From an uncultured Clostridia bacterium (GTDB taxonomy: Bacteria; Bacillota; Clostridia; TANB77; CAG-508): 64,000 nt of DNA. Location: the NCBI GenBank assembly GCA_948524275.1, contig CAOSLI010000001.1:1-64000 (forward strand). The letters are read 5' to 3'. Below are positions 9,260-17,870 of this stretch, piece by piece. Every line of letters starts with the position of its first letter. The stretch's first letter is position 1. The translations under genes were made by a program, and so were the position numbers. Below the pieces are notes generated by a model. It was given only the letters and a program-made list of their open reading frames with translations, ran no database searches and had not been told where the DNA came from.

Positions 9260-10006
9260 GTGCCTAGAATAGCTAGAAATAGTTTACCAGGAACATTTTT
9301 TCATATAATGGTCCAAGGAATAAATAAGGAATATATTTTTCAACAAAAAGTTTGTAAAGAAAGATATAAGAAAATAGTTAAAGACAATATGAAAATTTTT
9401 AAAATTAAGATAATTGCATATTGTATTATGAACAATCATGCTCACTTGTTGATACATTCAGATAAAATGGAAAATGTAATTAAATTTATGCACAATGTTA
9501 ATATAAGTTATGGTATATTTTATAACAAAATAAATAATCGTGTAGGGTATGTATTTAGAGATAGATATAAAACACAGGAAATTTTACACGAAAATCATTT
9601 GAAAAATTGTATAGTTTATATTCATAAAAATCCTATTAAAGCTAGGATGATACAAAATGAGGAAGAATATGAGTATTCTAGCTATAATGAATACATAAAG
9701 AATAGCGAAATAGTAGATATTAAATTTGTGAAAGACATATTAGGGATAGATAAACAAGATGATTTTATAAAATATATTCTTTTAACACATAGAAAAGAAA
9801 GCATAGAGGATAATTTTATTGATATAGATACAAGAAAAAATTTAACTGATACTGAGTACAACATATTTATGGAAAAATATAAAAATGATGGTTATACATA
9901 TAGAGATATAGCCAAAATTTTAATAAAAGATTATAATATATCTGAAAGAGAGATTGCTAAAAGAATGAATTTAACAAGATATAAGGTTAGAGAATTACTT
10001 AGATAA
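9260..10006 (+). mobile_element. REP-associated tyrosine transposase (RAYT, Y1_Tnp family)
   Basis: 248 aa from a GTG at 9260, which has an AAAGGAG site 6 nt upstream; the family start PRIAR...GTFFHIMVQG begins there. An ATG at 9194 would add 22 unlikely residues. Y1 transposases are single-strand HUH nucleases: the HUH pair is in MNNHAHLLIH, and a conserved Tyr is expected in the helix near YVFRDRYK or IVYIHKNP. The C-terminal 45 residues (YRDIAKILIKDYNISEREIAKRMNL) form a helix-turn-helix. RAYT proteins act on REP palindromes in other bacteria. Palindromic elements lie on both sides (8772 and 10038), and further copies are scattered through the window. Confidence 0.88.
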
Positions 10007-10037
10007 AGAGTTAATAAAATTTGAAAAATTTAAAAAA

Positions 10038-10084
10038 CCAAAGGGGTGTCCCCGTGGTCGACCAAAAGGCCCGTCCCCTTGGTT
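10038..10084 (+). repeat. REP-like palindromic element, copy 3
   Basis: CCAAAGGGG...GTGGTCGACCA...CCCCTTGGTT palindrome between the RAYT stop and gltX, 31 nt after the RAYT stop and ending 15 nt before the gltX start. Confidence 0.85.
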
Positions 10085-10099
10085 GAAAGGAAGAAAAAA

Positions 10100-11731
10100 A
10101 TGGATTATAAAGATTTAGCAGAGTTAATATTTCCAAATGCAAAGGATATATCTTATTATGAAGAAAAATATCCAGAAAGAAACTTGCCAGAAGGTGCAAT
10201 AGTTACAAGATTTGCACCAAGTCCAACTGGATTTGTACATATTGGTGGACTTTATCAGGCATTGGTTGCAAGAGAGTCAGCTAAAAAAACAGGTGGTGTG
10301 TTTTTCTTAAGAGTTGAAGATACAGACCAAAAAAGAGAAGTGGAAAATGGTGTAACTGGAATAGTAAATTCACTTAAAGATTTTGAAATGGCACCAGATG
10401 AAGGTATGATTTCTGATACAGAAGAAATCGGTAATTACGGACCTTATAAACAATCTTTAAGGAAAGAAATCTATGAGAGTTATGCTAAATATTTGTTAGC
10501 ACAGGGTAAGGCATATCCATGTTTTTGCACGCCAGAAGATGATGAAGAAAGAAAGCAAAAGCAGGAGGCAGCAGGAGTAAGACCAGGATATTATGGTTCT
10601 TGGTCTAAATGTAGAAATCTTACTGTTGAAGAAGCGGCTGAGAGAATAAAAAATGGTGAGAACTATATTGTTAGATTTAAATCTCCAGGTAGAGATGATA
10701 GAAAAATAAAGCATAAAGATGTTATAAAAGGAAATGTTGAATTTCCAGAACATGACCAAGACATTGTTATCATAAAAGCAGATGGTCTTCCAACGTATCA
10801 TTTTGCACATGCAATTGATGACCATTTAATGAGAACAACACATGTAATAAGAAGTGACGAGTGGCTTTCTTCAGTACCACTTCATTTACAATTATTCCAT
10901 GAACTAGGTTTTAAAGCTCCTAAATATGCACACATCTCACCTATAATGAAAAATGATAATGGAAATAAACGTAAATTAAGTAAGAGAAAAGATCCAGAAG
11001 CAGCAGTTTCATACTACAAAGAGCAAGGAATACCAGCAGACGCAGTTAAAGAATATCTTATGAATATTGCAAATTCTACATTTGAAAATTGGAGAAGAGC
11101 AAATCCAAAAACTCCAATGGATGAATTTGAATTTAGTCTAAATAAAATGAGCGTAAGTGGTGCATTATTTGATATGGTAAAATTACTTGATATAGGCAAG
11201 ACTGTAATATCAAAAATGACAGCAAGTGAAGTATATGATGGAGCACTAGAATGGGCAAAAGAGTATGATGAAGAATTGGTTAAAATGCTTGAAGATAAGG
11301 AATATGCTTTAAAGGTATTTGGAATAGAAAGGGATAATTCAAATAAGCCTAGAAAAGATATAGCAAAATGGTCAGATGTAAAAGATAATATAATTTATAT
11401 GTATGAAGCGCCTTCAAGTTATGATTTTGACAAAATTACAGGTGATGATGCCAAAAAAGTTATAGAAGAATATTTAAAAGTATATGATGAAAATGATGAC
11501 AAATATACTTGGTTTAGCAAAATAAAGGATACTGCAGAAAAATGTGGCTATGCAAGAGAAGTTAAGGAATACAAGCAAGAACCTGAAAAATGGCCAGGAC
11601 ATGTTGGAGATATAAGTACAGTTATAAGAGTTGCTATTACAGGAAGAAGAAATACTCCAGACCTTTATGAAATAATGGGGGTTCTGGGAAAAGAAGAGGT
11701 AGTTATAAGACTAGAAAACGCTATAAAATAA
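10100..11731 (+). CDS. gltX: Glutamyl-tRNA synthetase
   Basis: 543 aa. Charges tRNA(Glu); because GatCAB is present it probably also misacylates tRNA(Gln). The class I signature is PSPTGFVHIGG near residues 40-50, and KMSKS appears as KLSKR. The C-terminal anticodon-binding region ends with WPGHVGD.STVIRVA.TGR. The ATG at 10100 follows a GAAAGGAAG site. The open frame upstream (10046) only runs through the REP-like repeat and is not coding. Confidence 0.95.
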   Translation: MDYKDLAELIFPNAKDISYYEEKYPERNLPEGAIVTRFAPSPTGFVHIGGLYQALVARESAKKTGGVFFLRVEDTDQKREVENGVTGIVNSLKDFEMAPDEGMISDTEEIGNYGPYKQSLRKEIYESYAKYLLAQGKAYPCFCTPEDDEERKQKQEAAGVRPGYYGSWSKCRNLTVEEAAERIKNGENYIVRFKSPGRDDRKIKHKDVIKGNVEFPEHDQDIVIIKADGLPTYHFAHAIDDHLMRTTHVIRSDEWLSSVPLHLQLFHELGFKAPKYAHISPIMKNDNGNKRKLSKRKDPEAAVSYYKEQGIPADAVKEYLMNIANSTFENWRRANPKTPMDEFEFSLNKMSVSGALFDMVKLLDIGKTVISKMTASEVYDGALEWAKEYDEELVKMLEDKEYALKVFGIERDNSNKPRKDIAKWSDVKDNIIYMYEAPSSYDFDKITGDDAKKVIEEYLKVYDENDDKYTWFSKIKDTAEKCGYAREVKEYKQEPEKWPGHVGDISTVIRVAITGRRNTPDLYEIMGVLGKEEVVIRLENAIK

Positions 11732-11763
11732 GCCTACCGCTGTAAGCTAAATTTTGAAAATAG

Positions 11764-11792
11764 TTGAAATGTTATGTAAAGTATGATATAAT
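11764..11792 (+). promoter_or_regulatory. Promoter and 5' stem-loop of the orphan gene at 11854
   Basis: TTGAAA, 17 nt, TATAAT. The predicted start near 11799 is followed at once by a 7-bp hairpin ATATAGG / CCTATAT at 11801-11822. Confidence 0.75.
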
Positions 11793-11853
11793 AACCGCAT
11801 ATATAGGATTGAATGCCTATATTAGTATTTTTTCACCAAGGAGGAATGTATTT

Positions 11854-12327
11854 ATGTTTTTGATTAAACAAATTTGTGTCAATAACATGGAGCGGAGAGT
11901 GCAGGTAGAAGATGGTTTAACTGTAGCGAAAATAGGAAAAGAGGTATGTAGCCTTCCGTCAGCCTTTTTCGGAAAAATTACTTTGAATTCGGGTGCTTTT
12001 CCAAAACAAGACCGTATGGAGACAACAATTGTTTCTTGTCAGTCGTATTTCACAAGGCCGATTGGCGACGGCTATATTGAATTGTGTTTATTCGATAGTG
12101 ATGAACCCAAATTTTTCAAAACCAATATTAACGATGAAGAATTCGTTGGTTATCTTATTTTTGTTAGGAAATCTCTTGAAGACATCAAGACTAATGCAGA
12201 AGTTTTGTTTATGAGATATCCTACAGAAATCGTTTGCGTTATGAAGAAAAGCGGCGATTACATCGAAGTAGACGGTTTTAGGTTCGAGTACGAAGACAAA
12301 CGTGTTTCCTATAAAACCTATATTTAA
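11854..12327 (+). CDS. Orphan protein of atypical composition
   Basis: 157 aa, not recognised. The ATG at 11854 follows AAGGAGGAATGTATTT. Codon use is richer in G+C than the neighbours (CGG, CGT, GCG, CCG and GGC all occur). It is monocistronic, with its own promoter and terminator. Codon 14 is CGG (11893-11895); here the zero frame must be kept, because the +1 frame stops five codons later. The layout resembles the genes at 21333, 30315, 34182 and 52445. Probably an acquired cassette. Confidence 0.75.
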   Translation: MFLIKQICVNNMERRVQVEDGLTVAKIGKEVCSLPSAFFGKITLNSGAFPKQDRMETTIVSCQSYFTRPIGDGYIELCLFDSDEPKFFKTNINDEEFVGYLIFVRKSLEDIKTNAEVLFMRYPTEIVCVMKKSGDYIEVDGFRFEYEDKRVSYKTYI

Positions 12328-12355
12328 GTCATAATATGCATGTGCATAAAGAACG

Positions 12356-12381
12356 AAGGTGAGGCTTTTTGTCTCACTTTT
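12356..12381 (+). terminator. Terminator
   Basis: AAGGTGAG / CTCACTTT stem with a T-rich loop and tail. Confidence 0.6.
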
Positions 12382-12382
12382 G

Positions 12383-12410
12383 TTGACCTTTTATGATAGA
12401 ATGATATAAA
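12383..12410 (+). promoter_or_regulatory. Promoter of pepC
   Basis: TTGACC, 16-nt spacer, TATAAA. The predicted start is near 12418. Confidence 0.6.
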
Positions 12411-12434
12411 ATAAGTAATATGGAGATGAAAAAG

Positions 12435-13757
12435 ATGGAGAGTCAAATATTATTAGAACAAATTAAAGAGTTTAGAGACATTTACAATTCAAATAAAACT
12501 AATAAAATAATAGAAAATGCAATAACCAAAAATGGACTAGAAAATGCGTTAATTTCAAGGGATATTATCATAGAAAATCAGCCCATATTTAATATAGAAT
12601 TGCCAGAAAGCAAAAGATATAATCAGCAAGATAGCTGGAGATGTTGGATATATGCTGGATTGAATTTAATAAAACACAACATAGCGAAGAATTTAGATAT
12701 GAATGTTATGGATTTAGAATTATCTAATAATCATATTGCATTCTTTGACAAATTAGAAAAGTCAAACAATGCTTATGAGAATATAATAAATACAAAAGAT
12801 ACTAGTTTTGATTATCTTCATAAGGAAAATATAATAAAATATTGTGTTTCAGAAGGTGGATATTGGGAATGGTTTGTATCAATTGTAAATAAATATGGAA
12901 TACTTCCATATTCGTATAATCCAAATGCAGTTGAAAGTACAAACTACGAAAAAATAGAGTATTTATATACTGAAAAAGTTAAAAAAGATATTATAAAGTT
13001 ATTAGAATTAAAGAAACAACAAAAAGATATAAAATTATTAAGAGAAGAGAAAAATAAATTTTTACAAGAAAATTATATCTTATTATGCAAAATCCTAGGA
13101 GAGCCAATAACAGAATTAAATTATGAATATCAAGATAAAAATGGGGAGTATAAAAGGATTGAAAATCTAACACCAATTGAATTTAAAAATAAGTTTTTAG
13201 ATTTACCATTAGAAGATTTTGTAACCATAGGAAATATGCCTATGTATAACAAGGAATATTATAAATTATATAAGAAGAAATACCTTGGAAATATATATAA
13301 AAATTCTTATGTTACATATTTAAATTTACCAATCGAAGATTTGAAAGAACTTACTATAAAGCAATTAAAAGATGATATACCAGTATATATGGGAGCACAT
13401 ATTTTAAAATTTAGTGATGAAAAATCTGGGATATTAGATATCAGATTATACAACTATGAAGATGCATTAAATCTAAAAACTTTATCAAAACAAGAAGCGT
13501 TAAATTTATATGATATTAGAATGCATCATATTATGACATTCACAGGAGTTAACTTAATAGATAATAAACCGCAAAGATGGAAAATAGAAGATAGTTATGG
13601 AGATAAAGAAAAAGCAAATGGATATTATACAATGAATGACAATTTCTTTAATGAATTTGTATTGAGTGTAGTTATAAATAAAAAATACTTATCTAAGAAA
13701 CAATCGAAACTTCTAGAACAAGAGCCAGTTGAATTTGAAATTGAGGATCCGTTTTAA
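12435..13757 (+). CDS. pepC: Aminopeptidase C / bleomycin hydrolase family (peptidase C1B)
   Basis: 440 aa from the ATG at 12435, which has GGAG 9 nt upstream; the earlier ATG at 12420 would give an almost leaderless message. PepC is a cytoplasmic papain-fold exopeptidase. The nucleophile region QQDSWRCWIYAGLN (Cys about 70) and the catalytic His in MHHIMTFTGV (about 365) are present. The usual catalytic Asn motif VENSWG reads IEDSYG, so the Asn is replaced by Asp (about 386), and the usual SGRCW is SWRCW. The C-terminal GYYTMNDNFFNEFV is typical. Activity may be altered. Confidence 0.88.
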   Translation: MESQILLEQIKEFRDIYNSNKTNKIIENAITKNGLENALISRDIIIENQPIFNIELPESKRYNQQDSWRCWIYAGLNLIKHNIAKNLDMNVMDLELSNNHIAFFDKLEKSNNAYENIINTKDTSFDYLHKENIIKYCVSEGGYWEWFVSIVNKYGILPYSYNPNAVESTNYEKIEYLYTEKVKKDIIKLLELKKQQKDIKLLREEKNKFLQENYILLCKILGEPITELNYEYQDKNGEYKRIENLTPIEFKNKFLDLPLEDFVTIGNMPMYNKEYYKLYKKKYLGNIYKNSYVTYLNLPIEDLKELTIKQLKDDIPVYMGAHILKFSDEKSGILDIRLYNYEDALNLKTLSKQEALNLYDIRMHHIMTFTGVNLIDNKPQRWKIEDSYGDKEKANGYYTMNDNFFNEFVLSVVINKKYLSKKQSKLLEQEPVEFEIEDPF

Positions 13758-13781
13758 GAAAATAATATTTAGGAGAAAGAT

Positions 13782-14216
13782 ATGCAAAGAGATAATGTGA
13801 TAAGGAAAATAGAAGAACAAGATTTAGAACAATTACAACAGATATTAGAAAGTGTTTTTAATAATAATATAAGTTATGAAAAAGTGCAAAATTTATATAA
13901 GAGGTCCAAAACTAATAAAGATATTTATATATTAGGATATTATATCAATGATGATTTAGTAGGAACAGTAACATTAAATATTTTAACATTGCCATCAGGA
14001 AAAGAGGCAACGATATGGGATTTAGCTATAATGGAGAAATATAGAAGATTAGGAATTGCAACAAAACTAATGAATAAAGCTGAGGAAATAGCAAAGCAAG
14101 AAGATATAACAAGAATATGGTTGTTTAGTGGATCTCACAGAAAAAATGCACATGAATTATATAGAAAATTAGGATATGACGAAAATAGAGATAAAGCATT
14201 TGTAAAGCAGATATAA
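13782..14216 (+). CDS. GNAT family N-acetyltransferase
   Basis: 144 aa. The acetyl-CoA site motif RRLGIATKLM (Q/RxxGxG/A type) is at about residues 89-98, preceded by the strand IWDLAIM and followed by ELYRKLGY. Substrate unknown. An AGGAGA site precedes the ATG. It is probably co-transcribed with pepC and the downstream HAD phosphatase. Confidence 0.88.
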   Translation: MQRDNVIRKIEEQDLEQLQQILESVFNNNISYEKVQNLYKRSKTNKDIYILGYYINDDLVGTVTLNILTLPSGKEATIWDLAIMEKYRRLGIATKLMNKAEEIAKQEDITRIWLFSGSHRKNAHELYRKLGYDENRDKAFVKQI

Positions 14217-14237
14217 ACTTTTGAAAAGGAGAAAAGC

Positions 14238-14801
14238 TTGAAAATAGGGATAGATATAGATGATACAATGGCAGATACTTTTGATTATTTAATGCCATAT
14301 ATAGCAGAATTCTTTGATGTAGATATAAAGTATTTGAAAGAAAATAATATTTCATATTGCAATTTACCAAAAGAAATGAGACAACGAGAGCTTGAATTTG
14401 CAAAAAAGTATTATGATAAGATTATTCCTAGTACACCTTTTAAGCCCAACGTTACAGAATGCATTGACAAAATTAGAGATTTAGGTCATGAAATCATAGT
14501 TATTACAGCAAGAGACAAAACACTATATACAGATGAATATAGGACAACTATTGAAGAACTTAAAAATAATAATATTCACTATAATAAATTGATTTTCGAT
14601 TTTGACAAAGCAAAGGTTTGCAAAAACGAAAAAATAGATTTATTTATAGATGATTCTATAGCAAATTGCAGTAAAGTTAATGTATTAGGGATTAAAACCA
14701 TATTATTTAATAGTAAAAGTAACATAAAAGATAAAACGGATTTAGATAGAGTTGATGATTGGAAAGAGATATATGAAAAGATAAAACAAGAAGATTTTTA
14801 A
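14238..14801 (+). CDS. HAD phosphatase, 5'(3')-deoxyribonucleotidase-like (NT5C family)
   Basis: 187 aa from a TTG at 14238 with an AAAAGGAG site. HAD motif I is DIDDTM at residues 5-10, motif II is VITAR, and the motif III/IV acidic pair is DLFIDDS. This arrangement fits the NT5C/YorS family, which dephosphorylates deoxynucleoside monophosphates; the specific substrate is inferred only from family resemblance. Confidence 0.82.
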   Translation: MKIGIDIDDTMADTFDYLMPYIAEFFDVDIKYLKENNISYCNLPKEMRQRELEFAKKYYDKIIPSTPFKPNVTECIDKIRDLGHEIIVITARDKTLYTDEYRTTIEELKNNNIHYNKLIFDFDKAKVCKNEKIDLFIDDSIANCSKVNVLGIKTILFNSKSNIKDKTDLDRVDDWKEIYEKIKQEDF

Positions 14802-14890
14802 TAAAGAATATGAAAATACATTAAATTGTGATATAAATATACTTAGATAAGCCAGAAGAAATTTTAAAATAACTTATTTTGGAAAAAGTA

Positions 14891-14919
14891 TTGACAATAT
14901 AAATATAAGATGTTATACT
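14891..14919 (+). promoter_or_regulatory. Promoter of candidate antisense antitoxin RNA
   Basis: TTGACA, 17 nt, TATACT. No ORF follows on this strand; transcription would run into the 3' end of the small toxin-like gene on the other strand. Confidence 0.75.
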
Positions 14920-14964
14920 AATTATAGCGAAAGCAATATTTGATGAAAAACATGAATAATAAAA

Positions 14965-14986
14965 CCCCGAGACGGTCATCTCGGGG
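14965..14986 (-). terminator. Terminator of the toxin-like gene
   Basis: Perfect 8-bp stem CCCCGAGA / TCTCGGGG with a 6-nt loop. In the minus direction it is followed by TTTTATTATT. It sits 6 nt after the peptide stop codon. Confidence 0.85.
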
Positions 14987-14992
14987 AGTTTG

Positions 14993-15085
14993 CTATTTAT
15001 GTATATCTTCAATTAGTTCTATAATCAAACTAATTACATCGATTACAATAGATATTATCTTTAGTAACCATTTGATGAGAAACAT
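14993..15085 (-). CDS. 30-aa hydrophobic peptide, candidate type I toxin
   Basis: Encodes MFLIKWLLKIISIVIDVISL followed by IIELIEDIHK. It is an amphipathic or transmembrane helix with a basic N-terminus and acidic C-terminus. It has a perfect AAAGGAGG ribosome site 9-10 nt upstream, a consensus promoter at 15134-15162, and a strong terminator directly after the stop. A facing promoter on the plus strand would make an antisense RNA. Size, hydrophobicity and context match small membrane toxins of type I systems, though no named family is recognised. Confidence 0.65.
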   Translation of the reverse strand: MFLIKWLLKIISIVIDVISLIIELIEDIHK

Positions 15086-15133
15086 TGTAGTTTACCTCCT
15101 TTCATTAGATTTCCTAATTCAAGGATAAACAAC

Positions 15134-15162
15134 ATTATAGCATATATAACAAAATATGACAA
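15134..15162 (-). promoter_or_regulatory. Promoter of the toxin-like gene
   Basis: Minus strand TTGTCA, 17 nt, TATAAT. The predicted start is near 15127, with a 41-nt leader. Confidence 0.8.
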
Positions 15163-15198
15163 TATATTTTAAGAATAAAAATGTAAAATAGTACCAAA

Positions 15199-15230
15199 AA
15201 AGATGCAACCTAAATTTGCATCTTTTTTTC
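15199..15230 (-). terminator. Bidirectional terminator overlapping the ysxC stop
   Basis: AAAGATGCAA / TTGCATCTTT stem with T and A tracts on the two sides. The last codons and stop of ysxC lie in this hairpin. Confidence 0.8.
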
Positions 15231-15797
15231 TATTTCTTCCCAAGCCATATCTGTATAAACTTTTCTCTCAGAAGAAAAGGGGATGAATGTTATATCATGA
15301 AGAGGGTTCAAGGCATTTGCAAGCTCTGTAACTCTGTTATCTACTTTGGTAACTGCAATTTTATCAGCTTTATTAGCAATAATTATACAAGGCAAGTTTT
15401 GATTTATTATGTAGTTGTACATAAGCCTATCATTTTCAGTAGGGTCATGTCTGATATCTATCAGAAATATAACCAAAGAGATATCTTTGCACTTGACTAA
15501 ATATTCCTCAATAAAATTACCAACTTCTACTTGCTGAGTTTTAGACATTTTGCTAAAACCATACCCAGGAAGGTCAACAAAATAAAATTCATTATTTGCT
15601 TTATAAAAATTGATTAGTCTTGTCTTACCAGGCTCACTACTTGTTCTGGCTAGTTTTTTTCTATTAAGCATTGTGTTAATAAAAGAAGATTTCCCAACAT
15701 TGGATTTCCCAACAAGAACTATTTGTGGCAAACCGTCCTCAGGATACTGCCTAGGACTAACAGCTGAAACAGTAAATTCTGAACTTTTAATAATCAT
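15210..15797 (-). CDS. ysxC: Ribosome-biogenesis GTPase YsxC/EngB
   Basis: 195 aa. Small GTPase needed for assembly of the large ribosomal subunit. G1 is GKSNVGKSS, G3 is DLPGYGF, and G4 is NKADK. The length is normal. AAGGAG lies upstream of the ATG. A REP-like element separates it from serS on the same strand. Confidence 0.95.
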   Translation of the reverse strand: MIIKSSEFTVSAVSPRQYPEDGLPQIVLVGKSNVGKSSFINTMLNRKKLARTSSEPGKTRLINFYKANNEFYFVDLPGYGFSKMSKTQQVEVGNFIEEYLVKCKDISLVIFLIDIRHDPTENDRLMYNYIINQNLPCIIIANKADKIAVTKVDNRVTELANALNPLHDITFIPFSSERKVYTDMAWEEIEKKMQI

Positions 15798-15821
15798 ACA
15801 TATACTCCTTTATATATAAAC

Positions 15822-15853
15822 TCAACCAAAAAGGACCGTCCCTATTGGTTGAA
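15822..15853 (-). repeat. REP-like element, short copy 4
   Basis: CAACCAA.AAGGACCGTCCCTATTGGTTG palindrome between serS and ysxC. The TCAACCA ends and GGACCGTCC core match part of copy 6. Confidence 0.7.
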
Positions 15854-15860
15854 TTTTAGA

Positions 15861-17147
15861 TTATTTTTTAGGCATAATTTTTTCTAAACCACCCATATAA
15901 GGTCTTAAAACTTCTGGAACAGTAACTGATCCATCTTCATTATAATTGTTTTCAAGAACGGCTATAAGTCCTCTTGGAGTTGCTAAAACAGTATTATTTA
16001 AAGTGTGAAGATAATAGTTACCTTTATCAGATTTTACACGAATTCCAAGTCTTCTTGCTTGTGCATCACCTAATGTAGAACAGCTACAAACTTCAAAGTA
16101 TTTCTTCTGTCTAGGAGACCAAGCTTCAATATCACAAGATTTTACTTTTAAATCAGCTAGATCACCAGAGCAACAGTCAAGCTGCCTTACTGGGACATTA
16201 AAATTAGTAAATAAATCTACACTTAATTTCCACATTTCATTGTAGAATTTCATTGAATCTTCAGGTTCACAAAGAACTATCATCTCTTGTTTCTCAAATT
16301 GATGAACACGATATAAACCGCGTTCTTCTAAACCATGAGAACCAATCTCTTTTCTAAAACAAGGAGAATATGAAGTCATCTTAATAGGTAAACTTTCTTT
16401 TTTTACTAACTGTCCTTTAAATCTACCAATCATTGAATGCTCAGATGTACCAATTAAATATAAATCTTCATTTTCAATTTTATACATCATTGCATCCATT
16501 TCTTCAAAAGACATAACACCATTTACAATATCACCATGAATCATAAAAGGGGGAATGGCATAAGTAAATCCATTGCTTATCATATAATCACGGGCATATG
16601 CAAGCATAGCCTCATGAAGTCTTGCAACATCACCGATAAGATAGTAAAATCCAACACCGCTTGTACGACCAGCAGATTCTTTATCTAAACCTCCAAATCT
16701 GTCAATAATATCTGCATGATGAGGAATCTCGTAATCAGGAATAATAGGTTCTCCGAATCTTTGAACTTCAACATTCTCACTATCGTCTTTTCCAATAGGA
16801 ACAGATGAATCCATAATATTAGGGATTTTCATCATTCTTGATTTTATTTCTTCAGCATACTTTTCTTCTAACTTTTCATTATCCTCAAGCTCGCTATTAA
16901 TTTCTTGGACTTTCTTTTTTATTTCTTCAGCCTCATCTTTTTTGCCTTCTCTCATAAGGCTTCCTATTTGAGAGCTTAAAGAATTACGCTGACTTCTTAA
17001 ATTATCACCATTAAGAGTAGCTTCTCTGCTTTTTTTATCTAACTCAATAACCTCATCAACAAGAGGCAATTTGTGGTCTTGAAATTTATTTTTAATATTA
17101 GTTTTAACAATTTCAGGATTTTCTCTTAAAAATTTAATGTCTATCAT
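15861..17147 (-). CDS. serS: Seryl-tRNA synthetase
   Basis: 428 aa. The N-terminal helical hairpin (residues about 30-105) binds the long variable arm of tRNA(Ser). Class II motif 2 is FRKEIGSHG...GLYRVHQFEKQE, and motif 3 is LNNTVLATPRGLIAVLEN. The ATG at 17147 is chosen because GGAGG lies 8 nt upstream and the family start is MIDIKFLRENPE. A longer frame (from 17177) passes through that site. Confidence 0.96.
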   Translation of the reverse strand: MIDIKFLRENPEIVKTNIKNKFQDHKLPLVDEVIELDKKSREATLNGDNLRSQRNSLSSQIGSLMREGKKDEAEEIKKKVQEINSELEDNEKLEEKYAEEIKSRMMKIPNIMDSSVPIGKDDSENVEVQRFGEPIIPDYEIPHHADIIDRFGGLDKESAGRTSGVGFYYLIGDVARLHEAMLAYARDYMISNGFTYAIPPFMIHGDIVNGVMSFEEMDAMMYKIENEDLYLIGTSEHSMIGRFKGQLVKKESLPIKMTSYSPCFRKEIGSHGLEERGLYRVHQFEKQEMIVLCEPEDSMKFYNEMWKLSVDLFTNFNVPVRQLDCCSGDLADLKVKSCDIEAWSPRQKKYFEVCSCSTLGDAQARRLGIRVKSDKGNYYLHTLNNTVLATPRGLIAVLENNYNEDGSVTVPEVLRPYMGGLEKIMPKK

Positions 17148-17230
17148 AATAACATCCTCCATTCTAAAGGCGGACATAGTGACTGAATATCATATAGTCA
17201 CATTTGCAGCCTACCTAAAAGTACATAGAT

Positions 17231-17259
17231 ATTTTACCATTTTTGTAAGGATTATACAA
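17231..17259 (-). promoter_or_regulatory. Promoter of serS
   Basis: Minus strand TTGTAT, 17 nt, TAAAAT. Confidence 0.55.
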
Positions 17260-17333
17260 GTTTTTTTGCAAAATACTTTATACCGCTAGCAATTTTTTTG
17301 ATTTAATGATAAAATATAAATGGAGGAAAATTT

Positions 17334-17783
17334 ATGTCAAAACAAATAATATATCATGGTAGCTATTGTAAAATAGAAAATCCAGAAATAATAGAAGGAA
17401 AATATACAAAAGATTTTGGAATAGGTTTTTACTGTACTATTCTTGAAGAACAAGCATATAAGTGGGCTAATAAGTATGAGACACCAGTTGTAAATAAATA
17501 TGAATATAATGAAAATCCAAATTTAAGAATAAAGAATTTTACAGTTATGACAGAAGAATGGTTAGATTTTATAATTAACTGTAGAAATGGAAAGAAACAT
17601 GATTATGACATTGTTATTGGTGCAATGGCAGATGACCAAGTATATAATTATATAACAGATTTAATTTCTGGGCAAATTTCAAGAGAAGCATTTTGGGAGT
17701 TAGCCAAATTTAGACATCCAACACATCAAATTGCATTTTGTACAAAAGAATCTTTAAAATGCCTAAAATTTATTGAAGTATAG
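17334..17783 (+). CDS. DUF3990 family protein (predicted ADP-ribosyltransferase-like)
   Basis: 149 aa. The N-terminal IIYHGS and TKDFGIGFYCT, followed by QAYKWA, are the hallmark of DUF3990, a family with an ART-like fold common in gut Clostridia and often paired with small DUF3791 proteins. The later VIGAMADDQVYN and PTHQIAFCT also fit. GGAGG is 9 nt upstream of the ATG. No biochemical activity is established here. The next gene is the likely partner. Confidence 0.8.
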   Translation: MSKQIIYHGSYCKIENPEIIEGKYTKDFGIGFYCTILEEQAYKWANKYETPVVNKYEYNENPNLRIKNFTVMTEEWLDFIINCRNGKKHDYDIVIGAMADDQVYNYITDLISGQISREAFWELAKFRHPTHQIAFCTKESLKCLKFIEV

Positions 17784-17870
17784 GAGAATTTTTAGCTTAA
17801 AAGGAATGTAAGTTATTTTTATAACAATGTTTGATTTGCAATCGAAGAGAGAAAAGGAAGGAATTTAAAA

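Larger units (their letters stand above)
14926..15090 (+). ncRNA. Candidate antisense RNA (type I antitoxin); 3' end uncertain
   Basis: Predicted from the near-consensus promoter at 14891. The transcript would be complementary to the terminator and coding region of the 30-aa hydrophobic peptide gene. The convergent, 3'-overlapping layout is that of txpA/ratA and bsrG/SR4 in Bacillus. The end coordinate is a guess. Confidence 0.5.

Noticed and set aside
10046..10099. Upstream extension of gltX
   Set aside because: The frame merely reads through the REP-like palindrome; the ribosome site lies just before 10100.
11764..11853. Upstream extension of the 11854 gene
   Set aside because: This stretch contains the -35/-10 promoter and 5' hairpin of the gene.
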